DNA of 64,000 nt from Copromyces sp. CBS 386.78 (Eukaryota; Ascomycota; Sordariomycetes; Sordariales; Sordariaceae). Of the stretch, positions 12,523 to 24,591 are shown in pieces. The notes beneath the pieces were generated by a model, which was given only the letters and a program-made list of their open reading frames with translations, was not told where the DNA came from and did no database searches. The DNA is taken from positions 496,001-560,000 of the forward strand of contig MU839079.1 in assembly GCA_030685235.1 (NCBI GenBank), written 5' to 3'. Positions within the stretch are counted from its first letter, which is position 1, and the number at the start of each line of letters is the position of its first letter. A program made the position numbers and the translations under genes.

Positions 12523-15500
12523 TCAGGAGTTGAGCGTCTTGATCATCATCTGCGTCTTGCGCTTGTCGGTGATAAGGAGCCCGCGGTTGCGGAACTCCAC
12601 GTTGATCGCATCAACAACCTTGTGGAAGCTGCTAGCTGCTCCCTTCTCCTGCGTGAAGCGTGCAATGCTGAGATGGGTTCGCTGGTTACGCTTGCCATGC
12701 TCAATCACCATCATGATCTCGATCGCAAACGAGACCTCCTTGACGTTGTGCGCTGAACATTCGACATAAAAACGTTAGCATATCCATATCTCCACATGAC
12801 TCTGATACCTGACACCAGACGAAAATAACTTACCATTCTGGGCGCCCACGCGAGCAAAGATGAGGTTGCGTTCCTTATCGACCTCGACATCTTTGATGCC
12901 GAACTGGCGCCACTCCCTGAGCAGAATCGCCACCTCTTGCCGAGCCCGCCGTCTAGGCATGGAGAAGCACAGGTGTCGCGTAGCAGGCTTGACCCGGAAC
13001 AGCCGGGCCAGCCAGTTCTGATGGACCTCAATTTGGCGGCCACCCCCTTCGCTCTCACCCCAGCTTTGTGAAGTCGCGCCGCTGACCACTCTTGACTCGC
13101 TCTTGCTGGATTTGTGTTTCTTCCCACCGCCGCCTTTGTCGGTGCTGATATCGAAAGTCGATTCTGCATCCAGTGTTAGTAAGTCACACTCTTCCAACAT
13201 ATATATAGGTCATTCTTACCAGTAGGTGATGAGTTCTCACTCTTGGATCCCTTCCAGAATGCAAAGCTGAAGGCCTTCTTCTTGTTCGGGTACGGGCCTG
13301 GTCTAGCGCCAGACTGTGTCTCAAGTCCGTCCAGTTGCTGGTGAATATCAGAGATGAGTGTGCTATCGTTGTGAGCCGTAGTCGTCTCGGCGGTGGTGGC
13401 AAAACTCGTGTTCTCTTTGGAGGACCGTCTGAACCAAGATGGGACACGCTTCTTGGCTGGAGCACCGGCGTTGACAGTGTTATCGCCAACATCCTGAACT
13501 TCCTGCTGTGTTCCCGGCGGGCAGTTCTCCTTGTAGTCAGGAGAGACAGTCAACAAAGCCGTCTTGCGGTAGTTGCTTTCAGCAGGCGCCGCTGATGTCT
13601 GCTTGGAGACCTTACGGACATTGAGAGGTTCCGGCATGGGAACGGGGCCTGTCGTGGGAGAGTTGACCACACGAATAGTGTTCTCAGCTCTAGCCAGGTA
13701 GTCCAGCGCTTTGTTGTTCTCGGCCGGTGAAGGCGTGTCAGGAGAGGCCCACCTGGTGGAAGCATTGCGCGTCCAGTCTTCAGACGCCGTCTCATAGATT
13801 GAGGGCAGTTTCTGGGGGTCCCTGCCGGCAGGTGTTGTGTAGGCAGGCTCCGAGACAATACGACGGTCTGGAACAATGTTTTGTGAGGCAGGATTGCCCA
13901 GAGAAAGTCGCTCTATCCTGAGGGGAGCTGGATGGGCGTTAACCCCGTATGTCTGATTTGCAGCCGGAGAAATTTCGGTAGAAGGGATCGGAGGAAGAGG
14001 CCGGTTCACCCACGACTGGCTGACGGCTTGTTGTTCGGAAGATGGTGCCGTCGGCGACTCTGGCTGTGGAGAGGGCGAAGATGTACCCAGGGAAAGAGAA
14101 AACGGACTGTTCTCACGAGACCCGCTGACAGCAACACTAGATTCGGACCCAACAAGAGAGCTACGGAATGCTTCGTCGCAGTCCATTGCAATTCTATAGC
14201 CAAGCTGCTGGAGCTCCTCGTCCCAAATGAGCGTCGCATCTCGCGATCCCAAAGTGTTGTTGGCAGAATGGACATCTGAGGCCTTCTGCCTCGGCTGTTG
14301 CCGGCAGGAGTCGCGCCTATCAACCACGCTGCTACCAGCTACACTGCTCGAAGCAGCGCGCACATTCTCCCGAACCCGAGCCTGGAGACGGTCTCTCGCA
14401 CGAATGCTGGAAAAGTCAACACCCCTTCTGGAACGGTTGTTTGCCCGCACGCGAGGTGTGCCATTGAGACTCCTAAGTGAACCCATGGATCCCATGGAAG
14501 ACCGCAAGCGCCCTGTGGTATTTGTGCGCTGGGAGTTCATCCTAGGCCGCCTGCGGAATGAACCGCCAAAAGATGTATAGGAGTTGTACGAATGGGCAAT
14601 GTTCGACGTGTTGGACCGGGTGCCTGGCTCGGAGGGATTGCGGTGGACAATGATCCTTGCGTGGCTCGCTTCCGAAGCGCAATTGCGCAAGACTTGTGAC
14701 GCTCTGTAAGGATCATAGCTCCTGACAGTGCCGGAGTCATTAACTTCGGCGACGTTGGAGATGACGGTGAACTTGGAAATGCTTCTCCCATGGCCGTTTC
14801 TAGAGGGCTGCGTGAATTCGCAAGTCGAGATGCGCTTTCCCCAGCTAGGGGGCTTCAAGTGGTGGAAATCGCTCTTCGAAATGGGAATGTCATTGTTGTA
14901 GTTCTCGAGCTGTGTTTGTCTGTGTCGATAGAGAAGCCAGTAAAACACCTTTTGGTCGTTTGGTCTGTTGCGCAAGGTTAGAGTAAGGGGTGAATGGAGA
15001 CTAGACAGAAGATGCATGGACTTACTTCTCTTGGCCAAGCTTCTCCTTGAGCTGGGCCTCCGAATACGCATGCCACATGGACTTGAGCTGTCTGAGGATT
15101 TGGGGATCAACTTCCTTCTCTGAGATGGGACCGATGTCTGCGTTCCTCAAGACGTCCTGCGGTTGACCATCGCTCTGCTGATAATCGTCGACATAGTCGT
15201 ACTTCTTGATGAGGGGATGCCTCCACATCTGCTTCATAGTAATGCGTTGCAATGGGTTGACGACCAAGATCTTCCGGATAAGGTCCTTAGCCTCTCGGGA
15301 GAGATTACTTGGCATCTTGTAATGGCCTCTTCTGGCCTTTTGAAGCATGATGTCCATGTTACTGTCATCGAAGGGGAGACGGCCAGCCAACATGGCAAAT
15401 AAGATACATCCCATGGCCCAGATGTCCACGGCTGAGCCCTTGTAAGGTTGATGCTTGAGCAGCTCGGGGGCGGCATAATGAGGACTGCCGCAGGCGGTTT

Positions 15501-16473
15501 TGAGGTGGTGGGATGGCTCCTGATGCAGGGCTGCCATGCCAAAGTCGGCAATCTTGATTTGGCCATCTGCCTTGAGCAAGATGTTCTCAGGCTTCAGGTC
15601 CCGATGGCAGATGTTGAAGCTGTGGCAATACTCGAGAGCGCTCATTATTTGCCGATAGTAGAAAATCGCTTCCTCTTCGTTGAGGCTACCGTTCCAGTTG
15701 ATGAAGTCAAACAGGTCACCCTTTTCGACGTACTCCGTGACGAGGTAGCTGGACCATATGTTAGTCAGGCCAACCAAGAATTGGGCATAGCATTGCTTGG
15801 CTTACATATCCTGCCTGTTCTCCCAGATATCATGCAGCTTGATGATATTCGGGTGCTGAATGAGCTTGAGGATAGCAACCTCTCTCTCGATGGCGAGGGG
15901 CATTCGGCGAACCCCGTCGGCGCTTGTGCTTGACTTGCGGTAGTCGACCCGTTCCAGGTTCACCATACTCGTAGCTTGAGTAACATGGGCGGTGCTCTTG
16001 GCTACAATCTTGATGGCGACCAGCTGATGGGTGGTGCGATGGCGCGCAAGGCGAACGCTGGCAGAGGCACCCTTTCCCAGTTGCTTGCCCAACTGCCATG
16101 GGCCGATATGGGTCTTTTGAAGGCGGGTGCTCGACGCATTGGAGGAGACATTGGAGAACTGTGACACACGGCGCGCATCGTATACTTCTTGGTTGTTCAT
16201 CTGCTGAAGCGAAGAAGGATAACGGAGGCGGCTCATGGAGGGGACATCCGGTACAGCAACTGGAGTAGGAATGGTTACGATATGGTGTTGAACCAAAGGG
16301 ATGTCGGTAATGATGGGAGTGGCAGATTTGCTGCGGTTTGTTTTCTTCCATGATTTTGCGGTAGAGTCAACCTTGGGTCGCGAGCTGGTTTGCATGGCGG
16401 CGATGTTTGCTCTGTTAGTCGCGTCGCCGAGGGGTTGGCGGACGGAAACACGAGAGCCCATTCGTTGATCCAT
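12523..16473 (-). CDS. Gin4/Hsl1/Nim1(Cdr)-type serine/threonine protein kinase with KA1 domain
   Basis: Family role: septin-associated morphogenesis-checkpoint kinase that promotes mitotic entry by restraining Wee1, at the bud neck or cortex. Five exons: 16473-15806, 15748-15026, 14964-13220, 13163-12834, 12752-12523. All four introns (57, 61, 56 and 81 bp) keep frame; total 1231 residues. Kinase domain about 126-410: GKGASASV glycine loop, Lys155, HRDLKPEN with Asp273, DFG at 291-293, T-loop LKTACGSPHYAAPE with Thr307 in the LKB1-type position. A long Ser/Arg/Pro-rich linker (about 470-1080) follows, with two KEN motifs (942-944 and 980-982). The C-terminal about 140 residues form the KA1-like membrane-binding module typical of fungal Gin4/Nim1 kinases (RRRARQE, EREVDKERN-like, LSIARFTQEKGAASSFHKVV). 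Which of Gin4, Hsl1 or Kcc4 is the closest cannot be settled by eye; filamentous fungi usually have one or two members. Confidence 0.94.
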
Positions 16474-18598
16474 GATGGCAGAATCAGCGCGGCATGGAAG
16501 GATAGTAGAGCCTCGCCAGTATCGGTGGACGACGACCGACGAAAACGAAGCGATTAAGTCGCGAGGGGCGGCTGTAGATGCTTAGTACGATTGCGACTTC
16601 TGTCTCTGCGGAGGAAGAGGGCTCCCTTAGCTACCTACCTTAGGTACAGACGACGACAGACGGCAGGCAAGAGCAATGTCGAACTGCGATGCCAAGGAGG
16701 CAGCAGGATGGAAAGAAGAAGGAGAGACACGAGCAACAAGATGGGAAATCCCGATACGAATTGAGTTGAACCCAATGGGATGGTTTGCGCGAGTGTGAGT
16801 GCAAGAATTGGAAGATATCGAGGACGCGGGTCCAAGTATCGAAAGCGAAAGGTGACGAGAGGGTGAGGAAAATGTGAAGAGACGGACGGGAAGGGTGGAG
16901 GTGGAAAGCCTCAGGCTGCGGCTGGCACTTGAGATTTTGGTCGGGACGACTTTACCGGTACTTCAGAATTTTGACCTTGACGGACCGGAACAGCTGTGGT
17001 AACTTTCGAGTTTTGTTTTGGCGTGGCCAACCAATGTCCAAGGTCGGCCGAGTGGACGTCCTAGGAATGGAAGGTGCGATCTCCCCGGCAACCGCCTGCC
17101 CTTGACTGCCCACGATGGTCCGGCCGGCACCATTCCAGTGACATCGGACGAACAACAACACAACCCGGAACTAAGCAATACTGCAATCTGCCTGTACCGA
17201 TGCCTCCAACCTTGGTGGTTCCAAAACAATGGTTGAGAGGTGGAGGTGTTCTTGAGGTGTCGACCTCAATGTTCCACTCATTCCCATCATGATCGTCAGT
17301 CTGTAGAGACACTCCCTCGTATAATCGCATTATTGTCACCGGAGATTCTTCCAACCATGGAAATCAAATGTTCTAAATACCTATCGCCAGTGAAGACAAT
17401 CTATGGCATCGTATGTGTTGCTTATACCCAACTAGTGGTGTCCATTAGCACGGTGATTCCCAAATGCCAAAGGCGGTTTGGGACAGGCAGTGCACTTGCA
17501 CATACAAAAGCCGCCTAAGGACAAAGTGGTTGAATGAGAGGAAATATCTGAAAGCAATGATGCTGTAAGATATGAGATAATGTTACCCAGAGATAAAAAG
17601 CAGTTTTTGTTGCGTAGTGTTCGGTTGACATCCATCGAGGCCATTCAACCCCGTGGAGGATGAAATGCATCATGCCAGCCAAGGCGTTAAAGTTGCTGTG
17701 AACTTTGGAGGTTATCAATTCATTCCCATATTTTTTGAGGCAATGAAGAGTCCAGTGAAATCCCAGGAATAATCAATCATTATAAGCTTGGGGCGGAGAT
17801 AAAGCGAAGCAGCTGGGAAGACGGCCTCGATGGCAGCGGGCATATATGGATGGGAGGAATGGATAAGCACAAACATGAGTCAACAGCATGTCGTACAAGT
17901 GCGCATCTCCGAAGAGTTGAAAAGGTTTCTGGGGCTATTCAAGAGCTCAAATGGCAAGTGGAGACGTGATAAATTGAAGTAATCGCTTCTCATGGAAGAA
18001 GCAGCTTGGTGGTTGTAAGCAATGACATGAAGTCGGCAAGTTTGAGCTGTACAAAAAATCGATTGGACGCCGACTCTGAAGCTTGGACCACCTAGCAGCT
18101 CTGCTGCAGGTGCATAAGCTGCATACTAACTTCCAAGCAAAAACACGGCGGGCCACCCCACCTCGTGACCTGGCGACCCGCACCCGTCTCTTGCTCTCTC
18201 CACTGGAGCAACGACCCATTCAAGAAACTCCATTAACCAACGCGCCTTGTCGCGTTTCTTGACTCGTTCAACACCAAACCCTCCAAAGACATCCGGTCTT
18301 TGTATCGCTCTACGTCTTCGTTTGGTTCCTGTGCACCACCGTCGCTACTAGCCTTGGTTTTTGTGCGAATTCCAACATATCCTGCAAGCCCAGCATCTCC
18401 GTGCCATCGGCTCTAATCTAGTCTCGCCTCAGACTTGTCTCAGCTGGTCCAGGTCCAGATCCAGCGTTGACCAGGGCAGGTCTTGATCCTGGGCTCCAAA
18501 TCGCTGGAATATGCCCTGATTCATCACACCAGACCCTTTTCGCCAGCCTTTACAACGGGAAACGCCCACCCTCGCCCCAATATCACATTCCCACAAGC
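16474..18598. other. Shared upstream region of the divergent kinase and smc5 genes
   Basis: About 2.1 kb between two divergently transcribed genes. The kinase side (16474-16900) has an upstream ATG on the minus strand at 16493 and an odd-centred palindrome TACCTTAGGTA at 16636-16646. The smc5 side is pyrimidine-rich from about 18180 onward, typical of a fungal 5' leader. Small open frames in 16950-17720 occur on both strands with no domain; I do not call a gene. Confidence 0.6.
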
Positions 18599-21500
18599 AT
18601 GGCTTCCGAACCCGTGTCTTTCCCCGCTGCGGGACAGCCAAATCCAACGGATGACGAGATGTTCAGCAACTTCAATCTCAGAGGAGGCGATGGCTCACAC
18701 AATGTTAACGGCAGTAGGTCACAGGCCCGATCACGGAGGAGAAGGGATTCTACAGCATCGGCATCACCCCAGCCAAATGGCCAAAGCAGTTCCGAATTCC
18801 AGCCTGGTGCCATTGTTCGCGTCAAACTCAAGGACTTCGTCACCTACAACGAGGCCGAGTTTTTTCTTGGTCCGAGTTTGAACATGGTCATTGGGCCCAA
18901 TGGCACCGGAAAGAGCTCGCTTGTATGTGCCATTTGCTTAGGACTGGGCTTTCCTTCCAACGTCTTGGGCCGCGCCACCGCCTACGGAGAGTATGTGAAG
19001 CACGGAACGGACGAAGCCACTATTGAGGTGGAACTCCAAGGTGAACCCGGAGAGGACAACTACGTCGTCGGTCTTCTTATCACCCGAGAGACTAACAGCC
19101 GCGAGTTCACCATCAACGGTAGGAAAACCACTCACAAGGAGGTGCACCAACTGATGGGTAGGCTTCGCATCCAAATCGACAATCTGTGTCAATTCTTGCC
19201 CCAAGAAAAGGTGGCCGAGTTTGCTGGCCTCACTCCGGTTGAGTTGCTGGAGAAGACTCTGCAAGCCGCCGCACCGGAAGAAATGATCGCGTGGCAAAGC
19301 GAACTGAAAGACCACTACAAAGTCCAAGGAGAAGCACAGCGTAGTGCCGACGAGGGCGGCAAGGAGATCAAGAGACTCGAGGAGCGACAAGCAGCTCTGC
19401 AGGCGGATGTCGAGAGGCTTCGCGAGAAAGAACAGTACGAGACCGCCATTGCCAAACTCAAAAAGCTGAAGCTTGTGGTCGCCTACAACGAGGCCCGTGC
19501 ACAAGTTTCCGAGGAAAAGAAGAAGAAGAAGGATGCGGAACGCCGTCTGAGCCGACTCCAGAAAGATTCTGCTCCATCCTTGGAGGCGGTTAATAGAAAA
19601 CAGGAATACGTGGAGGGGGTTAAAGCTGCTGTCGAAACCAGGACAGCTACGCTCAGAGATGCCGAAAAAGATGCCGACAATGCTGTCAGAGGAATTGAGG
19701 CGGCTGAGAGCAAAGTCAGGAACCTCGCTGGCCAGCTTGAAGCGGAGCAAGGCGCGTTTGCTGCTAGAAGACAGGAACTTGGCAAGATCCGTAAGAAGAT
19801 CACGGAGTTGGAAGCCAAGCACAGACAGAACCCTAGGGAATTTGATCCAGCCGAATGGAACAGGCGGATTGTAAGTGATCATTCCCTAACGGCAACAGAA
19901 TGACCTTGTTAATATGCTGACACTCAAAAGCGAGAGCAAGAGCATAAGATCCGCGATAAGGATCAGGAAGTCGCGGAACTGAATGAAAAGTTGGCGACGT
20001 TAAAAATTGAAGGGAGAGAAAAACAGAAGACACTGCGAACGGCCCAGGCGAAAATCGACGCTCTCGATTCTCACCAGGGCCAGTTACTCAGCCAGCTGCA
20101 ACAAACCGACAGGGAGGTTGCCGAGGCCTGGGAATGGCTTCAGAAGAACCAGAATCTTTTTGAGAAGGAGGTATTTGGGCCCCCAATGCTGACTTGCTCC
20201 GTCAAGGATCCCCGTTATTCCGACCTGGTGCAAGCCTTTTTGCAAAGGGATGATTTCTTGTGTTTCACGGCACAGACCAAAAATGATCACAGCACGCTCA
20301 GCACACAGTTGTATAAAGTTATGAGACTTTCCGCTACTGTTCGTACCTGTTTCAAGGACATCAACTCCTTCAGGCGGCCAATGTCGCAAGCAGAACTCAA
20401 CGCGCTTGGCCTTGACGGGTTCGTGCTTGACTTTCTTGAAGGTCCAGACCCAGTATTGGCCATGTTGTGCTCTGAAAAGTCTTTACACAGATTGGCGATT
20501 GCACTTGACGATATCTCGGAAGAACAATACGACAAAATCACGATGAACGGTAATATCCGCAGCTTTGCTGCCGGAAGGGAATGTTACCAAGTCAGGTCCC
20601 GTGCAGAATATGGCCCTGGAGCCGTTTCAACTATCGTCACGCAGGTTCGACAGGGCAATTTCTGGACAGATAAGCCCGTGGATGACTCTGTAAAGAGGGA
20701 ACTGCAGCATCAGCTGGCTGAAGCTATCGGCGAACTCCATGAATTGAAACAGGAAAATATCAGACTGTCAGGGCTCATGGATGCGTTGCGTGCAGAGGTC
20801 GCAAAGATGAGGGAGGAAGTTGTACGTTACTCGGCTTGTAATTTCCTGGATTCAAATCAACTGACACCCACAACAGGAGCAAGTACGAGCCCAGAAAAAC
20901 GAGCTACAAAGGGAACACAGCATTTGGCAAGCTCTCCCCGACAAGATCGGTAGGTTTTCTATGCCCCTAACTAGCCATACGTCGTGCTAACCTTACTCCT
21001 AGAATCCGAAAAGAGGTCCGAGCAGGACAAGAGGCAGGAGCTTGTTGAAGCTCAGCGCCAGATGGCCGATCTCCAAAAGCAGCACGATCGCGCCGTTCTC
21101 GAAAAGGCCGAAGCCGTACTACAGCATCAAGCGAAACTTTCGAATATCCGAGAGGCTTACCAGGCGCTCCAGGAGGCAAAGGTGCTTCTTATCGAAGCCC
21201 AGTCGGACTTCCAAGTGTTGAAAGAGAAGAACGCCGAGATAATCAAGAACCTCGAAGATGAGAAAAAAGCCCTGGCGGAAATCTCAAAGCAGATGGCCCA
21301 GATACGTCAGCGGGCCATCGATGCGAAGGCGGCTGCCGAAGATGCTCTCAGCGAGGAGGAGAGGAGTGAGGGGGAGTTTTCTGCTCTGGCGAAGGCCACG
21401 ACTCTAGAGCAAGTTGAGAGTGATCTTAGGACGCAGGAGAACTTGGCGGAAGGCATCGAGGCCAACAACCCACATGCGCTCAGAGAATACCAGGATTGGG

Positions 21501-22253
21501 CTCAGAAAATCGAGCGGCGGAAAGCGATCCATGATCGCTGCACAGCGCAGCTAGCCGACGTCAACGCCAAAATCGAGACGATCAGGAGCCAGTGGGAGCC
21601 TAGGCTAGATGAACTTGTCAGCAGGATCAATGATGCGTTCTCGTATAACTTTGAACAGATCAGCTGCGCGGGAGAAGTTGGCGTCCACAAGGACGAGGAT
21701 TTCGACAAGTGGGCCATCGAGATTAAGGTCCGCTTCCGGTATGTTTGCCCTTCCTCTTCCTCCTTTCTCTCCCTTCTCGTACAGCTACTAATCCTTTCCA
21801 CCCCACAGAGCTGGCGAAGCCCTCCAACGCCTAGACCAGCACCGTCAATCAGGCGGCGAGCGCGCCGTCTCCACCATCTTCTACCTCATGTCCCTTCAGT
21901 CAATGGCCCAAGCCCCCTTCCGCGTCGTCGACGAGATCAACCAGGGTATGGACCCCCGCAACGAGCGCATGGTACACGAGCGCATGGTCGAAATCGCCTG
22001 CCGCGAGCATACGTCGCAGTACTTCCTTATCACGCCCAAGCTGCTGTCCGGACTCAGGTACGATAAGCGCATGAGGGTTCATACAATTATCTCTGGCGAG
22101 CATGTCGACCCCCAGGGTACTATCAAGATGAACTTTAGCAAGTTTGCGGAGATCCAGAGGGGACTGTTGAATAGGACGATTCCGTTTGCGAGCCAGATGG
22201 TGAGGGAAGAGTCTTCGCAGGCTTCTTCGATGGTGGAGGCTTCGCAGGCTTAG
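18599..22253 (+). CDS. smc5: SMC5, structural maintenance of chromosomes protein of the SMC5/6 complex
   Basis: ATPase arm of the SMC5-SMC6 complex, acting in the nucleus in homologous-recombination repair, replication-fork stability and rDNA maintenance. Exons: 18599-19870, 19931-20821, 20877-20949, 21003-21738, 21809-22253; four introns of 53-70 bp; 1138 residues, the usual SMC5 length. Walker [10 protein letters not shown] starts at residue 99, followed by the SMC5-type [14 protein letters not shown]. Coiled coil runs about 280-490; the hinge begins near 504 ([11 protein letters not shown]) and ends near 680; a second coiled coil leads to the ABC signature [14 protein letters not shown] (residue 1005 on) and Walker [13 protein letters not shown] with Asp1032-Glu1033. 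The combination of FLPQEKV and VDEINQGMD marks SMC5 rather than SMC6 or cohesin/condensin SMCs. The frame is open upstream to an ATG at 18467, but that 44-residue extension is unlike SMC5, so 18599 is preferred. Confidence 0.95.
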
Positions 22254-24542
22254 ATATCAAGCTGGGAAGGGGGCATGGAGGGCTACGTGATTGTCAAAAG
22301 GTAGTGATGGTTTCGGGATTGATTTGGTGGCTTTTTGTATCGCTGCTGTCTTGGAGTCCGGAGATACTTGTAGAGATGGTTATTTCTTTGGTACTGATTC
22401 TAGATCTATTCACCGTTTAGTTTCTTTCTATGCCTGGCACTCGTTCAAGCAAAGACTAGTCTTTCTACCAAGGACAATGGACGTCGATGTTGCTGTTATT
22501 GTTATTTGACATCAGTCACATCTGGCAGTCATCTATCCCTACTCCTGCTGTCGTGTCTCTATCCTCGCTCGAGCCTCCCTCCAAGACCATACCACCAGTC
22601 TCTCCCGTCCATCTCATTTGTACTTGTAACTCCAGTCAATCAGGTCGACGCTACACTACTGCTTACGGGAGAGGTATCCATTATATCGATTGATCAACAG
22701 GGACAAGCGGAGTAGAACCGTCAGCACTGTGGATAACGCGGAACGTCCAGTCCGCGCCGCTTGCCACCGAGCCACCGAACTTGAAACTGCAGTGTCTCCA
22801 TAGGAGGCCTAGAGGACATTCTCCGTCGGAGCTCTCCGATGTCAAACGCCAGATTGTGGATTATCTATCCTTCACACCGTCGCCGCTTGGTTGGAAGACG
22901 GTGACGATCATCGTTCGATGGATTTCGCGTTAGTGTCTGTCGTGTACTGTGTACAGTGGACTAAATTGAGAACAGGTTCGGGGCATGTTTCAGTTATATG
23001 TTGACACAACACTTGAAGATGTTGAAGTTTGGTGACACTTTACCCCTTGTGATAGGGTGTATGGGATTGTCGTCTATTTGCAACTCGCAAGCGGAGGGAG
23101 TTTGTTTTCTTTTTTGCGTATCTCCCAATGTCTGGATATTTTGTTTTAGAACTCTAACATGGACCATTTTCCGAAGTTACTGATCCATCCACTCGATGTC
23201 ATCTTCCTCTTCTTATCTGCAACCGGTCAGCATGTGATTTGTTTCTTTCCTTGACACCACTTTGTGTAAGATTCGTTAAGCGGTTTGTGTCATGTCTTTG
23301 GTCTCGGCACGGTGATGTTTTTTTTCTATTTCGTTGATCCTGAGACAATGTAGTATGTATAGGCGAGTGAAGAATTGAGCATGAGATGTTGAGATGATGA
23401 TTGATGGTAAGTCAAAGGCTTTTTCGTCCTGAACGCTGATGGGCTGGACCCAGCTGGGGAAGGTGTCGTCAACATGGCCTGATGGTGTTCCTCTCTTTAG
23501 TTGCTGTTCGTTTGAAATACTGCCTGGGATCATTGCTTCGACTTATCGAATCCCTCGTATGTTGACAACGTGATTAGCTCGTGAGAGTCTCCAGGTTTAG
23601 AGATCGTAAATGGACCTTCAGAATGCAAAAGCATGAAAGCATGGGGCCAGTGAGGATCACCCGTTCTTATGTATTCATATCCAAGCCACTGATCATGGGA
23701 TGATAGATACCCAATCCCTGTTCCAGATGCGTGAGGTGTGTTCTGTGGTCATAACGGCCTTTGATAACGCAATCGTCCGCCAACACAAGGCTTGCGATAG
23801 GAGGGGGAGATACCTCTACGCATCAAGGGAGACAGTCCTGTCGAGTTAGCCATGTCCGGCAAGATCGATTCTTCCTTGCTCGCTTGCACGAAATTATACC
23901 CGAGTCCTAAGTCGTGCCTGCCAAGTTCCTGTGCTCCTTCCCTTCAGCCCGATGCTTGGTTGCTTCTGCGTGTGAGGCGTACCTAAGGTACAGTAGTGCC
24001 CATGCTTTCCTAATTTACGGTGCTTCCTTGCTCGCCTCGATGTTGCCTTGCAGGGCCAAGTGATGTTGACATCTCTCGTCAGAGATATCGTCAAGTGTTC
24101 CCACTAGATATCTTCAACATCTTCCTGCCCCATCCTTAAGAGTTTCGAGAAAAGTTCTGCAAAGGCTTTCCGAAAAGGGTAATCCTGCGGATTGGCTCAC
24201 TTATACGAGCTTCCTCCATGAAACATGATTGGCTGATACTCTTTTTACCTGATATCATGGTCACAGATCTTGATATCATGTGAGCGTATGAAGTAAGTTC
24301 TAGCGCCGCTTGCTTGCTGAGCTACTGTACGTTGCCTTCGTTGCTTCCAGCTCCAGGAAGGAAGGACCCTTCGTGCATATGATGAGCTGTGTGGATCCTG
24401 TATGTACTCTACTTCATGGGAGTCTGCATGGTGACAAGTGTAAGGGGCAGTCGTCGCCAGGCGGATATCAAAGGCACTTGCTGGAAACACACGTTCTCAG
24501 CGTATCCGACCCCCAAGACCAAGCCAAGAAGACAAAAGGGAT

Positions 24543-24591
24543 TACTCGTCAGGACTAGAAATTCTGACCCCATTTCTAGTCCTGACTAGTA
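24543..24591. repeat. 20-bp inverted repeat (hairpin), 9-bp loop
   Basis: Left arm 24543-24562 and right arm 24572-24591 are reverse complements with a single mismatch (C versus A at the fifth position); core GTCAGGACTAGAAAT. No open frame or transposon ends were recognised around it. Confidence 0.7.
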
